Part shown: positions 18,325 to 28,165 of the stretch, piece after piece
Layout: the number at the start of each line of letters is the position of its first letter
Position numbering within the stretch: position 1 is the first letter of the stretch
From: Gorillibacterium massiliense
GTDB lineage: Bacteria; Bacillota; Bacilli; Paenibacillales; NBRC-103111
NCBI RefSeq assembly: GCF_000455485.1
Contig: NZ_CBQR020000061.1
Span: 23,706 to 87,705, forward strand
Reading direction: 5' to 3'
DNA: 64,000 nucleotides
Program-made: the position numbers and the translations under genes
The notes under the pieces: generated by a model
The model's input: only the letters and a program-made list of their open reading frames with translations
What the model was told of the DNA's origin: nothing
Databases searched by the model: none

Positions 18325-18783
18325 TTGAAAGCAAGAGCTATTTTTCTATCGGCATTTGCACTCTTGGGCGTCGGAGTTTTAGGGCTGGTCGGTTATCACC
18401 GGTACTTTTACACATTTGAACCGATTAATCCCGCGAATGTCGTGACGGGTCCGATCATTTCACCGGACGGGAAGTACTCGGCCACCGCCTTTTATAAACC
18501 GTACGGCGGCGCGGCCGGCGGGGTTACCTACTATGTCCAGATCGAAGAGATGAAGACAGGTGGGAAAAAGACGATCTATGCAAGCGAGCATAAATATTTA
18601 TTTACGTTAAAATGGACAGGGCCGGATATCTTGGCCATCACGAATAAGAGTCCCGAATATCATGTAGACCGGAGCGCGGAGCTGCATGTGGAAACGGAGA
18701 TCTACGAAGAGAGCGGGGCGGCCTGCCGAAGCTTTCTTCTTAAAGGTACATACGAAAAATGCTACTCGATGCATGGCTTGTGA
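18325..18783 (+). CDS. Membrane-anchored DUF5412-like protein
   Basis: A 152-residue protein with one N-terminal membrane segment (about residues 4-24) and an extracellular domain that begins with the pattern [21 protein letters not shown]. That pattern resembles the DUF5412 family of Firmicutes, small proteins of unknown function; the match is from memory. The TTG start has GGTGGGA 5-11 bases upstream. It overlaps no neighbour; the GH3 gene starts 32 bp downstream and may be read from the same transcript. One late pair of cysteines (AACRSF, EKCYSM) is visible. Confidence 0.7.
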   Translation: MKARAIFLSAFALLGVGVLGLVGYHRYFYTFEPINPANVVTGPIISPDGKYSATAFYKPYGGAAGGVTYYVQIEEMKTGGKKTIYASEHKYLFTLKWTGPDILAITNKSPEYHVDRSAELHVETEIYEESGAACRSFLLKGTYEKCYSMHGL

Positions 18784-18815
18784 TTCTAATACTTGATAAA
18801 GGTGAGGTGCCCTTT

Positions 18816-21089
18816 ATGCGGGAGAAAATCAAGGAAATCCTTTCGCAAATGACGTTGGAGGAAAAGGCGGGTCTGTGTTCGGGAGCGGATTTTTGGAGTA
18901 CCAAAGGGATCGACCGGCTTGGGGTGCCTTCCGTTATGATGACCGACGGTCCACATGGGCTGCGGAAGCAGAGAGAAGGCGCCGACCATTTGGGGCTGCA
19001 CGACAGCGTACCGGCCACTTGTTTTCCTTCGGCGGCGGGCTTGGCGTCATCTTGGAACCGGGACCTGATATGGAGAGTAGGCGAAGCCCTCGGCGAGGAA
19101 TGCCAAGCGGAGAATGTCGCCGTTTTGCTCGGACCCGGCGCGAACATCAAGCGTTCGCCTTTGTGTGGGCGAAATTTTGAGTATTTTTCTGAAGATCCGT
19201 ATCTGTCTTCGGAGATGGCCGCTCATCACATTAAAGGCGTTCAGAGCAAAGGGGTCGGCACCTCGCTCAAGCACTTTGCCGCCAATAACCAGGAGCATAG
19301 GCGGATGAGCGTCGATGCCATCGTCGATGAGCGTACCTTGCGGGAAATCTATCTGGCCAGTTTCGAGGGGGCCGTAAAGCAGGGGCAGCCATGGAGTGTC
19401 ATGAGTTCGTACAACCGGATCAACGGAACCTATGCATCGGAAAATGACTGGCTGCTGAACAAGGTGCTTCGTGACGAGTGGGGCTTTGAGGGCTTTGTCG
19501 TGTCCGACTGGGGAGCGGTTAACGAACGGGTAGACGCGCTCCGCGCCGGGCTGGAGTTGGAGATGCCGGCCAGCGCGGGGATCGGTGACGCTAAAATCGT
19601 AGCGGCGGTGAAAAGCGGCGAACTGGCGGAAGAGGTGCTGGACCGGGCGGTGGAGCGGATGCTCATGTTCGCGCTTCAAGCAGAGGAGAAGAACCAGAAG
19701 GGTCCGAAGGCGGATCTTGCCGCTCATCATCGGCTGGCACGGGAAGCGGCACGGGAGAGCATGGTGCTGCTGCGCAACCAAAACGCGATCTTGCCCCTTG
19801 CCAAACAAGGGACTGTTGCCGTCCTCGGCGAGTTTGCGAAAAAACCGCGTTATCAGGGAGGCGGAAGCTCCCATGTAAACCCGACGCAACTCGATGAGGC
19901 GCTGGCGGAGATGAGCAAGACGGCGGCGGGTGTCCATTTCCTATATGCGCCGGGTTATGAGCTGGACCGAGATGAAACCAACGACGCATTGATTAGAGAA
20001 GCCTGCGAGTTGGCGACTAGAGCCGATGTGGTGGTGCTGTTCGCGGGATTGCCGGATCGATATGAGTCGGAGGGCTACGACCGCACCCATTTGGCGATTC
20101 CCGCAAGCCAGCAGGCATTGATTGAAGCCGTCTCCGCCGTGCAAAACCGCCTGATCGTGGTTTTGAGCAACGGTGCGCCTGTCGAAATGCCGTGGCTCGA
20201 CAAAACCCAGGCGGTGCTGGAAGGCTACTTGGGCGGGCAAGCGTTCGGCGGTGCGGTGGCGGATCTGCTTTTTGGCGATGCAAATCCCAGCGGCAAGCTG
20301 GCGGAGACGTTCCCGGCGAAGCTCAGCGATACACCGGCTTATTTGAATTTCCCCGGGGAAGGGGACAAGGTGGAGTATCGGGAGGGTCTTTTCGTCGGGT
20401 ACCGCCATTACGATGCCACGGAGCGGGAACCGCTGTTTCCTTTCGGTTTTGGACTTAGCTATACCTGGTTCGCGTACAGCCATCTTGCCACAGATAAAAC
20501 AAGTTTGACGGACCGCGATACGGCCCGGGTCAGCTTACAGGTGCAGAACATGGGAACCCGTGCCGGTCAGGAGATCGTCCAGCTGTATGTCCGCGCCATG
20601 AACAGCAGCGTCATTCGCCCGCAAAAAGAGCTGAAGGGCTTCCAGAAGATTCATTTGGAGCCTGGCGAGACCAAGACAGTGACCTTCACGCTGGATAAAC
20701 GTGCCTTCGCCTATTATGACGTCGACCTGCACGATTGGTTTGTAGAAAGCGGAAACTACGAAGTTTTGCTGGGACGCTCCTCCCGGGACATCGAGCTGGG
20801 AACGGTGCTGGAGGTTCAGGGCACGCGCAGGAAAACGATTGTTTTTCACCGCAATTCAACGGTTGGCGACCTGCTGGAAAACGCGCGTACAGCCGGAAAA
20901 GTAAAGGAATACATGGATGCATTCGGCCTCGGCGATGTGCTCGGTGACAATCCTGAGATGATGTTAGCCATGATGAAGTACATGCCGCTTCGAGCGATGA
21001 TCGGCTTCGGGCAGGGCAAGTACACGGAAGAGATGTTAGTTCGGGATTTGCAGCAGTTGAACGAGCTGGCTAATGCGGAAGGCGAATAG
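18816..21089 (+). CDS. GH3 beta-glucosidase
   Basis: A 757-residue glycoside hydrolase family 3 enzyme that releases glucose, or possibly xylose, from the non-reducing end of beta-glucosides. The N-terminal TIM-barrel domain holds the nucleophile Asp231 in GFVVSDWG and the substrate-binding KHFAANNQE. The C-terminal alpha/beta sandwich (about 330-560) is followed by a fibronectin III-like domain (about 590-665, [15 protein letters not shown]) and an extra C-terminal extension of about 90 residues with a methionine-rich helix. No signal peptide is present, so imported oligosaccharides are the likely substrates. The ATG at 18816 has AAAGGTGAGG in front; the ATG at 18759 lies inside the previous gene. 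Confidence 0.94.
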   Translation: MREKIKEILSQMTLEEKAGLCSGADFWSTKGIDRLGVPSVMMTDGPHGLRKQREGADHLGLHDSVPATCFPSAAGLASSWNRDLIWRVGEALGEECQAENVAVLLGPGANIKRSPLCGRNFEYFSEDPYLSSEMAAHHIKGVQSKGVGTSLKHFAANNQEHRRMSVDAIVDERTLREIYLASFEGAVKQGQPWSVMSSYNRINGTYASENDWLLNKVLRDEWGFEGFVVSDWGAVNERVDALRAGLELEMPASAGIGDAKIVAAVKSGELAEEVLDRAVERMLMFALQAEEKNQKGPKADLAAHHRLAREAARESMVLLRNQNAILPLAKQGTVAVLGEFAKKPRYQGGGSSHVNPTQLDEALAEMSKTAAGVHFLYAPGYELDRDETNDALIREACELATRADVVVLFAGLPDRYESEGYDRTHLAIPASQQALIEAVSAVQNRLIVVLSNGAPVEMPWLDKTQAVLEGYLGGQAFGGAVADLLFGDANPSGKLAETFPAKLSDTPAYLNFPGEGDKVEYREGLFVGYRHYDATEREPLFPFGFGLSYTWFAYSHLATDKTSLTDRDTARVSLQVQNMGTRAGQEIVQLYVRAMNSSVIRPQKELKGFQKIHLEPGETKTVTFTLDKRAFAYYDVDLHDWFVESGNYEVLLGRSSRDIELGTVLEVQGTRRKTIVFHRNSTVGDLLENARTAGKVKEYMDAFGLGDVLGDNPEMMLAMMKYMPLRAMIGFGQGKYTEEMLVRDLQQLNELANAEGE

Positions 21090-21108
21090 GCAGGGGTGCA
21101 ACCAAACC

Positions 21109-21146
21109 AAGGGGATGGAGCTGGACGACGGCTTCATCCCTTTTTA
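21109..21146 (+). terminator. Intrinsic terminator after the beta-glucosidase gene
   Basis: AAGGGGATGGAGC / GCTTCATCCCTTTT (21109-21121 and 21130-21143) form a hairpin followed by T residues. Confidence 0.75.
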
Positions 21147-21163
21147 CGGCTATCAATCCCTCA

Positions 21164-21192
21164 TTGACAATGAGAATGAGAATTGTTATCAT
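21164..21192 (+). promoter_or_regulatory. Fur box inside a sigma-A promoter, siderophore operon
   Basis: TTGACA (21164-21169), a 17-base spacer and TATCAT (21187-21192) form a good sigma-A promoter. The sequence GAGAATGAGAATTGTTATC at 21172-21190 matches the 19-bp Fur consensus at 15 positions and fills the spacer and -10 box. Iron-bound Fur would block RNA polymerase directly, so the operon should be induced by iron limitation. Confidence 0.88.
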
Positions 21193-21255
21193 TTGAAAGT
21201 CAAAAAGATCAGCATTACATACTAGATCAGATCATTCTAATAGGAGGCTTTTTAC

Positions 21256-22257
21256 GTGGGTAAAGGAAAGAGAAGATCCATACTGGTACTGGTTAGCTTG
21301 ATGGTCATGGCGCTGTGGCTGGCGGCATGTGGAGATAAAAAAGAGAGCGGCGAGTCCGCAAGCCCCGCAACCGAAACCGTAAGCCCAGCAGCAACGACAA
21401 CACCGGCGGCTGAGACGGCAACGGAGAAGAAAATGACAGACGGCATGGGTCATGAGGTAGTCGTTCCTGCCAATCCGAAAAATATTATCGCTTCTTATTT
21501 GGAAGATTACTTGGTAGCTCTTGGCGTGAAGCCTGCTGCTCAATGGTCCGTCGCCAACGGCATTCAAGATTATTTGCAGGATACGTTGAAAGGCATCCCG
21601 ACCATTGCCTACGATCTGCCTTATGAGGCGGTGGCCAGCTTTTCGCCCGATCTCCTGATCATCGGCTCCAACAGCTCGGTGGACGGTGGCAAGTATGACG
21701 AATATGCCAAGATCGCGCCGACCTTCGTGCTTGGAGATGAAGTAAACAACGATTGGCGCAAGGCTCTGCTGAAAATCGGCGAAGTACTGAACAAGAGCGG
21801 GGAAGCGCAGAAAGTGCTGGACGATTACGAGCAAAAAGTCGCCGATGCAAAAACGAAGCTGCAAGCGGCAGCACCTGATCAATCCGTCGCCGCCATCTGG
21901 CTCGTGCAGAAGCAATTCTATGTCGTCAGCGATAAAATGTCCAGCGGTGCCGTCCTCTACAACGATCTCGGCATGAAGGTTCCTAATGTCGTGAAAGAAA
22001 TTTCGGCAAGCGGAAAGGGCAACTGGAACGCCATCTCCCTGGAAAAATTGGCCGATCTTGACGCCGACAACATCATTTTGGTCAACAGCGATAAAGCAAC
22101 CGGCTCCGAAGCGCTGAACGACCCGCTTTGGAAATCCGTTCCGGCTGTCAAGAATGGCAAAGTATTTGAATATCCGGCTTCATCCAGCTGGCTGTATTAC
22201 GGACCGATCGCAAGCTCGCAAATGGTCGACAACGTCCTGGAAAGCATTGCGAAATAA
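21256..22257 (+). CDS. Iron-siderophore ABC transporter binding lipoprotein
   Basis: The extracellular receptor for a ferric siderophore, of the FhuD/FepB class. The signal peptide ends in LAAC, followed by a Ser/Thr/Ala/Pro spacer (about residues 28-55) and a binding-protein fold in two lobes joined by a long helix. The GTG start follows AGGAGG at 21242-21247. Its 333 residues are normal for the family. Two permease genes follow in the same direction, and a Fur box controls the start of the operon. Whether the ligand is a hydroxamate or a catecholate cannot be told from the sequence. Confidence 0.93.
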   Translation: MGKGKRRSILVLVSLMVMALWLAACGDKKESGESASPATETVSPAATTTPAAETATEKKMTDGMGHEVVVPANPKNIIASYLEDYLVALGVKPAAQWSVANGIQDYLQDTLKGIPTIAYDLPYEAVASFSPDLLIIGSNSSVDGGKYDEYAKIAPTFVLGDEVNNDWRKALLKIGEVLNKSGEAQKVLDDYEQKVADAKTKLQAAAPDQSVAAIWLVQKQFYVVSDKMSSGAVLYNDLGMKVPNVVKEISASGKGNWNAISLEKLADLDADNIILVNSDKATGSEALNDPLWKSVPAVKNGKVFEYPASSSWLYYGPIASSQMVDNVLESIAK

Positions 22258-22346
22258 GCTGCGGGATAAGATAAAGGGGGACTTCACGTCCCTCTTTTCG
22301 CTTTTGCATCATTTCTATTTTTTATTACATAACTGGAGAAATCGTT

Positions 22347-23408
22347 GTGACGAAAAAAACGGATCAACTAACACCCGAGCGAGATCGAATGGAAGAGGGC
22401 GGGGGACTCTACGCACGGCCCCCTATCGCCATTCTTGTTATGGCAGGCGGACTTATCGCGCTGCTCTTCGGCATCGTGCTGTCCGTAACCTTCGGGGCGA
22501 AGGATATTCATTTCTTGACCGTATGGGATGCCGTCTTCCACTATGATTCGAGTTTGAAAGAGCATCAGATCATTCATGAGCTGCGTCTGCCGCGGGTGTT
22601 GGGCTGCATGTTGGTCGGGAGCAGCCTCGCTGTGGCCGGCGCGATCATGCAGGGGATGACACGCAATCCGCTGGCGGATTCCGGCTTGCTCGGATTGAAC
22701 TCCGGGGCGGGTTTCGCCCTGGCCATCATCTTCGCCTTTTTTCCGGGAATGGACTATAAATATCTCATTCTGTACTCTTTCCTCGGCGCGGCGCTCAGCA
22801 CGGCTTTTGTCTACGGGGTCAGCGCCAGCGTAAAAGGCGGCTTGTCGCCGATGCGGCTTGTTCTTGCGGGCGTTACGCTTTCCACGTTGCTAACGGCACT
22901 TAGCGAAGGCATCGCCCTTTACTACCATATCGGCCAGGATCTGGCCTTCTGGTATGCGGGAGGCGCTGCCGGGATGCGGTGGATGCATTTGAAAATCATG
23001 TTTCCCTGGATCGTCGTGGCGCTGATCGGCGCGTTCATTTTGTCACGCTCCATTTCGCTCTTAAGCTTGGGCGAAGAAGTGGCGAGAGGGCTTGGACTTC
23101 GCACCGGCTTGGTGAAACTCTTGGGCGGCTTGATCGTCGTCATCTTGGCGGGAACGGCTGTATCGGTGGTGGGAGCGGTTTCCTTTGTTGGCTTGCTCGT
23201 TCCCCATTTGACGCGACGTCTTGTGGGCGTCGATTACCGCTGGATTATTCCCACTTCCGCCGTACTTGGGGCGGTTCTCGTCGTGCTCGCCGACTTGGCG
23301 GCGCGTACCGTTCATCCGCCTTTTGAAACGCCGATCGGGGCGATGATCGCCATCATCGGGGTTCCTTTTTTCCTCTATCTTGCCAACCGGGAAGGGGGCG
23401 AGTTGTAA
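22347..23408 (+). CDS. FecCD-family siderophore ABC permease, first subunit
   Basis: One half of the membrane channel of the siderophore importer, with about nine or ten membrane segments in 353 residues. Typical FecCD motifs are RLPRVLGCMLVG, MQGMTRNPLAD and SFVGLLVPHLTRR near the C-terminal third. The GTG start follows GGAGA. A hydrophilic tail of about 28 residues precedes the first membrane segment. It ends on the first base of the next gene's start codon (TAATG). Confidence 0.95.
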   Translation: MTKKTDQLTPERDRMEEGGGLYARPPIAILVMAGGLIALLFGIVLSVTFGAKDIHFLTVWDAVFHYDSSLKEHQIIHELRLPRVLGCMLVGSSLAVAGAIMQGMTRNPLADSGLLGLNSGAGFALAIIFAFFPGMDYKYLILYSFLGAALSTAFVYGVSASVKGGLSPMRLVLAGVTLSTLLTALSEGIALYYHIGQDLAFWYAGGAAGMRWMHLKIMFPWIVVALIGAFILSRSISLLSLGEEVARGLGLRTGLVKLLGGLIVVILAGTAVSVVGAVSFVGLLVPHLTRRLVGVDYRWIIPTSAVLGAVLVVLADLAARTVHPPFETPIGAMIAIIGVPFFLYLANREGGEL

Positions 23409-24442
23409 TGGCGAGGATTTCTCCTTTATCTCCGGCTGAACGGCACAGACGCACCCGTAACTTGATCGTGGTGAGCGTGTTTATCGTGGGTATTCTTGCG
23501 GCTTTCGTCGTCAGCATGAACACGGGAGTCATCAAATTGACGCCGGCGGATTTGCTACGCACGCTATTCGGCGGGGGGACCGATCGGCAAAGGCTGATCC
23601 TGTTCGACTTTCGTCTGCCGCGTATCGTGATCTCTCTGCTCGTCGGAGCGGGACTAGCGGTTTCCGGTGCAGTGCTGCAGGCCCTCTCCCGAAACCCTTT
23701 AGCCGATCCTGGCGTAATCGGCATCAACTCCGGCGCCGGCTTGATGATTTTGCTGTATGTCGCTTTTTACCATACGGCTGCTGATGCTCCGGCTTATTTG
23801 CTGCCATTCCTGGCGTGGATTGGCGGCGGCGGTGCGGCTGCCTTGGTTTTCGTCATCTCTTACCGGAAAAACAAAGGGCTGTCCTCGAACCGACTCGTTC
23901 TGAACGGCGTCGCGATCAACGCGGGTATTTCGGCGGTGACGCTGGTCGTGTCGCTTCGCATCAATCCGGAGCAGTATCAATTCGTCTCCACCTGGATCGC
24001 CGGCAGCATCTGGGCGAAAAACTGGGACTACGTTGTTGCGCTGCTGCCTTTTATCATCATCCTGCTTCCCTTTGTCTACTACAAAGCCCAGACGTTAAAC
24101 GTTCTCCATCTCGGACCGTCGATGGCATCGGGGTTGGGCGTGTTCGTGAGCCGGCAGCAGGTGCTGCTTCTGGCCGCCGCCGTCGGCTTGGCCGGTTCCT
24201 GTGTCGCCGTCAGCGGCAGCATCGGCTTCGTGGGCTTGGTCGCGCCGCATCTGGCTCGAAAGCTGGTGGGCAGCCGGTACCAGATTCTCATTCCGACGAC
24301 GGCTCTGGCTGGCTCGCTGCTTGTTCTCGTGTCGGATACGCTGGCGCGGTGGATTTTGCAGCCCGCCGAAATCCCTACCGGGATCATCGTTGCGGTCATC
24401 GGCGCGCCGTATTTTCTTTATTTGATGTTCCGCTCGAAGTAA
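23408..24442 (+). CDS. FecCD-family siderophore ABC permease, second subunit
   Basis: The second channel half, 344 residues, with the same motif order as its neighbour: RLPRIVISLLVG, LQALSRNPLADPG and GSIGFVGLVAPHLARK. The start codon overlaps the stop of the previous gene by one base, so translation is coupled. The operon ends here without an ATPase gene: the next gene on the strand is an unrelated lipoprotein. A FhuC/YusV-like ATPase encoded elsewhere would have to power the importer. Confidence 0.95.
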   Translation: MARISPLSPAERHRRTRNLIVVSVFIVGILAAFVVSMNTGVIKLTPADLLRTLFGGGTDRQRLILFDFRLPRIVISLLVGAGLAVSGAVLQALSRNPLADPGVIGINSGAGLMILLYVAFYHTAADAPAYLLPFLAWIGGGGAAALVFVISYRKNKGLSSNRLVLNGVAINAGISAVTLVVSLRINPEQYQFVSTWIAGSIWAKNWDYVVALLPFIIILLPFVYYKAQTLNVLHLGPSMASGLGVFVSRQQVLLLAAAVGLAGSCVAVSGSIGFVGLVAPHLARKLVGSRYQILIPTTALAGSLLVLVSDTLARWILQPAEIPTGIIVAVIGAPYFLYLMFRSK

Positions 24443-24572
24443 ATCTCAATCGAAAAATATGGAACAGCATTCAGCCTGCAAGCCGACGAATTTCAATGAA
24501 TTCGGCGTTTTTGTGGGCTTTTTCGACATGAATAGGGATGGTATGATAAGGAAAAAACTAGGGCGGTGTCCC

Positions 24573-25793
24573 GTGAAGAAACGTCCGTTCCTCTCCTTTT
24601 GTGTTTGCATAATGACGGTAATGCTGTTATCTTCCTGCAAGTTTAGCTCATCTCCCGCCGTGACTGTCACCAGCCAGAATTCCCCTGAAACCGGCACGGA
24701 TACGGCCCTTCGCACAATGGCCACGGAAACAGCAGCTCCGATCGCGGAAAAGGAAACAGATAAGGGAGCGCCAACTTCTGCATCGTTTAAAGAAACGGCT
24801 TCTCCATCTCCAACGACGGCTCCAACTCCCGATCCGAATGGGGCAACATCTTCACCGAGCACAACCATGAAGGAGGATCGGACGAATTCTCCGGAGGCGA
24901 TCTTGCAAGAAAACGGATCGGCGGAGTTCAAGCCTTTCTTGGATTTCGTAAAGGCGAAGCATCTCGATGAAGACTGGTCGAGCACATCCATCCAATTTGC
25001 GGACCTTACTCCGGAAGCTGCCGATGAGGTGATCGTGATCAGCAAAGATTCCGAGTATATCAACTCGCTCTATATCCTAAGGGAATCGGAAGGCGGCATT
25101 GAAGAAGTAGGAGGCGAATGGTCGGCCGGAGGTTATAGCGTCTACGAGATGCAGTTGGTTCGATTAGAGGGCAGAGATTATCCGGTCATCCTGTTGCTGC
25201 TGACGAACGGCGGTCCAATGACAGGTTTTGAATTATTGGCTGTGGATAATAACGCATTGACCACTCTCGTGTACAGCGCATCCCCCACCGGTGCGGGAAA
25301 CGACCAGTTGAAAGATTTCGATGGAGACGGCCTATACGATGGTTATGTCCAGAATCGTTACAGTTATGATGTGCTTTATTACGATGTGACTCGAACGTAT
25401 TTGTTGAAATATGGTGAGTTTGTCTTGGACGGAATGGTAGTGAACCTTCCGGATTACCCGGCAGATCCCAAATCGGTCGTTGAACAGTTTCTATCGTTAA
25501 AGATTTTATACGGGTACGATGATTCCCGGCCATCTCCCGATATGGAGAGCCGGCTTCTACAGCTATATGCGAAACACGGCCAATTCCAAATGGACGATGC
25601 TTGGATAGAAGCGATTATGCAAAGCCTTTGGGAGTATGAGGATTACATGCCTTATGAGGTGACGGAGAGCGCCGGCCAGTCTACCGTATCGGTATCGTTT
25701 AAGGGAGAGGACGGAAGCGTACATAAGCTATCTTTTCAGTTGGTTATGGATAACGGGAAATGGACGATTTCTCGAATCGATAAAATCTTGTGA
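24573..25793 (+). CDS. Lipoprotein of unknown function with Ser/Thr/Pro-rich linker
   Basis: An exported lipoprotein: signal peptide with a long hydrophobic core and lipobox LSSC, then a low-complexity Ser/Thr/Pro/Glu linker of about 85 residues, then a folded region with a DFDGDGLYDGYVQ element of the calcium-binding or FG-GAP type and a terminal domain (GKWTISRIDKIL). I chose the GTG at 24573, which gives a normal signal peptide of 406 residues in total; ATGs at 24459, 24528 and 24543 are also in frame. The linker and DxDGDG design recur in the lipoprotein at 36291, so they may be distant paralogues. I do not recognise a family. Confidence 0.75.
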   Translation: MKKRPFLSFCVCIMTVMLLSSCKFSSSPAVTVTSQNSPETGTDTALRTMATETAAPIAEKETDKGAPTSASFKETASPSPTTAPTPDPNGATSSPSTTMKEDRTNSPEAILQENGSAEFKPFLDFVKAKHLDEDWSSTSIQFADLTPEAADEVIVISKDSEYINSLYILRESEGGIEEVGGEWSAGGYSVYEMQLVRLEGRDYPVILLLLTNGGPMTGFELLAVDNNALTTLVYSASPTGAGNDQLKDFDGDGLYDGYVQNRYSYDVLYYDVTRTYLLKYGEFVLDGMVVNLPDYPADPKSVVEQFLSLKILYGYDDSRPSPDMESRLLQLYAKHGQFQMDDAWIEAIMQSLWEYEDYMPYEVTESAGQSTVSVSFKGEDGSVHKLSFQLVMDNGKWTISRIDKIL

Positions 25794-25800
25794 TAAATCG

Positions 25801-25837
25801 AAAAGGGAGACTGTATTCAACCAGCCTCCCTTTTTTA
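25801..25837 (+). terminator. Intrinsic terminator after the lipoprotein gene
   Basis: AAAAGGGAG / CTCCCTTTT arms (25801-25809 and 25826-25834) with TTTTTT at the 3' side. Confidence 0.82.
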
Positions 25838-25842
25838 TGCAT

Positions 25843-26046
25843 TTATGTAACTGTGCAATTCTTCTGAATAATGTCAGCTATCTCATGAAAAGTGTACTGG
25901 TGATTTACCATGTCGACGGTAAAATTCTCAGCATCTTTTTGATTCATGACAAAATAATGATCATTGAACTGCAGAAAGGGCCGCATGAGGGCTGATTCCA
26001 ATAGATCGGGGTCCTTGATGCCGATTTGATATATAAAGCTGCCCGT
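25843..26046 (-). pseudogene. C-terminal remnant of a protein, possibly a P-loop kinase
   Basis: On the minus strand a frame of 67 codons runs from an upstream stop at 26047-26049 to TAA at 25843. Its translation is protein-like (DPDLLESALMRPFLQF, FHEIADIIQKNC) but it has no start codon or ribosome binding site near its beginning; the first ATG is at codon 21. The ending, a Val-Asp strand followed by an amphipathic helix, resembles the C-terminus of small nucleotide or sugar kinases such as the one encoded at 43940 (NTTNMTVAETV). I read it as the 3' stump of a gene lost by deletion next to the helicase promoter. The kinase assignment is weak. Confidence 0.5.
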
Positions 26047-26128
26047 TTATGGTTGATAGATTCCCGGTAATGTTATAATAAAAAGCTATCGCGATTAGAG
26101 AGAATGAAAGTGGAAAGGACAACCAGAA

Positions 26129-28165
26129 ATGAATGCACTATCAGTTTTTTTCGAGCGAAAAAAACAGGAGCTAGGCATAGAGTTAAACGATGTGCAAAAA
26201 CAGGCGGTGCAGCAAACGGAGGGACCGCTGCTTCTCTTGGCGTCCCCGGGTTCGGGTAAAACGACGACGATCATTATGCGCATCGGCTTTTTAATAGAGG
26301 AAAAAGGCGTCAATCCCTCGCGGATCAAAGCAGTGACCTTCAGCAAGGCGGCAGCTGCGGATATGAAGGCGCGGTACAAGCGGTTTTTTCCCGGGCTGGA
26401 ACCTGTGGATTTTTCCACGATTCACAGCTTTGCTTTTGAGGTGGTGCGGGAGCATTTTCGCAAAACCCGGACGAAGTTTCAAATCATCGAAGGAGAGATC
26501 GACCGGGAAGAGGATGAAGCCTCCGGACTGGATAATCCGCTGCCGCTACATAAGAAGCTGATTTTGCGGGAGATGTATTCATCGCTGGCTGGCGAGCGGA
26601 TCACCGACGATCAACTGGAGGAGCTTACGACCTATATCAGCTATGTCAAAAACAAAAGAATCCCGCTAGACGAGCTGCATCTGGTGAAATGCGACGTACC
26701 TCAGGCGGAGCGGATTTTTCGCGAGTATGAGGCGTTCAAGCGTTCGCAGCCGGACAAGCTGCTGATTGATTTTGACGATATGCTGACCATCGGGAATGAG
26801 GCGCTGGAGACGGACCGGGAGCTTTTGTGGAAAATGCAGCGGCGGTTCGACTACCTTTTGACGGATGAAAGTCAGGACACTTCGGCGATCCAACATGCCA
26901 TTATCGAAAAACTGGCGCAGGAGCACCGCAATTTGTGCGTTGTCGCCGATGATGATCAGTCGATCTATAGCTGGCGTGGGGCGGACCCGTCTTACCTGCT
27001 TGATTTCAGGCGGGTGTATCCCGAGGCCGTCACTCTTTTTATGGAGCAAAATTACCGGTCTTCCCGGCAAATCGTGCAGGCGGCGAACCAGTTCATCAAG
27101 CGCAACAAAAACCGTTACAGCAAAAACATGTTCACCCTGAACCCGGCGGGAGATGGCGCTATTGAAATCAAGAGCTTTGGAGATTTTATAGAGCAGGCGA
27201 AACATCTGGTTCAGGAGATTTCAGGCTTGGAGCAGTTGAACGAAGTAGCCGTTCTCTACCGCAATAATGCCTCTTCCATCATCCTGATGAACGTATTTGA
27301 GCGGGCGGGGATTCCTTTTTACATGAAAGATGCGGACAACCGGTTTTTCAAACATTGGGTGGTGGAGGATATCCTGAATTTTATGAGGTTAACCTTTTCC
27401 GACAAACGGACGGATATTTTCGAAAAAATCCACCTCAAGCTGAACGCCTACATCACCAAGCAGCAGATGGCCGCGCTGAAGGGTATCGACAATGGCGAGT
27501 CGGTTTTTGATAATTTGCTCGCGCATGTCCCTCTTCAAAGCTACCAGGTTAAGTTGGTGGAAAGCTGCAAGATGACGATACAGCAAATGAAGGGCATGGC
27601 GCCGCTCCCAGCCATTCGGCTTATTCGCATTGAGTTGGGCTACGAGAAGGCCATCGAGAAAATGTGCGAACGCCTCGGTTTCCGCAAAGACTATTTGATC
27701 GGCATTTTGAACACGTTGGAGGAGATCGCGGATACGCTCCCGACGATGGAGGACTTTGCGAAACGGTTGACTGAACTGGATGCAGCGCTGAAATCGTCGA
27801 AGCGAAAAAAAGGCCAAAACGTCGTCACCTTCTCCACGCTGCACAGCGCAAAGGGGTTGGAGTTTGACCGGGTATATATGATCGATTTGGTGGAGGGCAA
27901 TCTCCCCTCCTCCGATGACCGGCGCGGGGCGGCGGAGACAAAGGATGCGATGATGGAGGAAGCGGCGCGGTTGTTTTATGTGGGCATGACCCGAGCCAAG
28001 ACCCGCCTGGAACTGCTGACCTACCGGGAAAAGGATGGGGCAAAGACGGCGGAGTCCGTTTTCGTCACGGAGGTGCGGGGGATTATGAAGGCTCTGGTAG
28101 AACCTAAGCCGATGCGGGGGGGCTCGGAAACTGCCGCTGACGCTGCCGAACCCTCGGGCGGTTAA
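26129..28165 (+). CDS. UvrD/Rep-type superfamily 1A DNA helicase, truncated by a frame change
   Basis: An ATP-dependent 3'-5' helicase of the UvrD/PcrA/Rep group. Walker A (ASPGSGKTTT) is at residues 38-47, motif II is DESQDTS, motif III is DDDQSIYSWRGAD, motif IV-V includes FSTLHSAKGLEFDRVYM and motif VI is RLFYVGMTRAKTRL. All helicase motifs are present, so ATPase function should be kept. The 678 residues are short of PcrA, and the reading frame ends in a Gly/Ala/Ser tail right after a run of seven G at 28116-28122. Deleting one G would continue into the tudor-like domain at 28179-28331 and give about 733 residues. Either the protein has lost this domain or the assembly has an extra base. 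Confidence 0.92.
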   Translation: MNALSVFFERKKQELGIELNDVQKQAVQQTEGPLLLLASPGSGKTTTIIMRIGFLIEEKGVNPSRIKAVTFSKAAAADMKARYKRFFPGLEPVDFSTIHSFAFEVVREHFRKTRTKFQIIEGEIDREEDEASGLDNPLPLHKKLILREMYSSLAGERITDDQLEELTTYISYVKNKRIPLDELHLVKCDVPQAERIFREYEAFKRSQPDKLLIDFDDMLTIGNEALETDRELLWKMQRRFDYLLTDESQDTSAIQHAIIEKLAQEHRNLCVVADDDQSIYSWRGADPSYLLDFRRVYPEAVTLFMEQNYRSSRQIVQAANQFIKRNKNRYSKNMFTLNPAGDGAIEIKSFGDFIEQAKHLVQEISGLEQLNEVAVLYRNNASSIILMNVFERAGIPFYMKDADNRFFKHWVVEDILNFMRLTFSDKRTDIFEKIHLKLNAYITKQQMAALKGIDNGESVFDNLLAHVPLQSYQVKLVESCKMTIQQMKGMAPLPAIRLIRIELGYEKAIEKMCERLGFRKDYLIGILNTLEEIADTLPTMEDFAKRLTELDAALKSSKRKKGQNVVTFSTLHSAKGLEFDRVYMIDLVEGNLPSSDDRRGAAETKDAMMEEAARLFYVGMTRAKTRLELLTYREKDGAKTAESVFVTEVRGIMKALVEPKPMRGGSETAADAAEPSGG

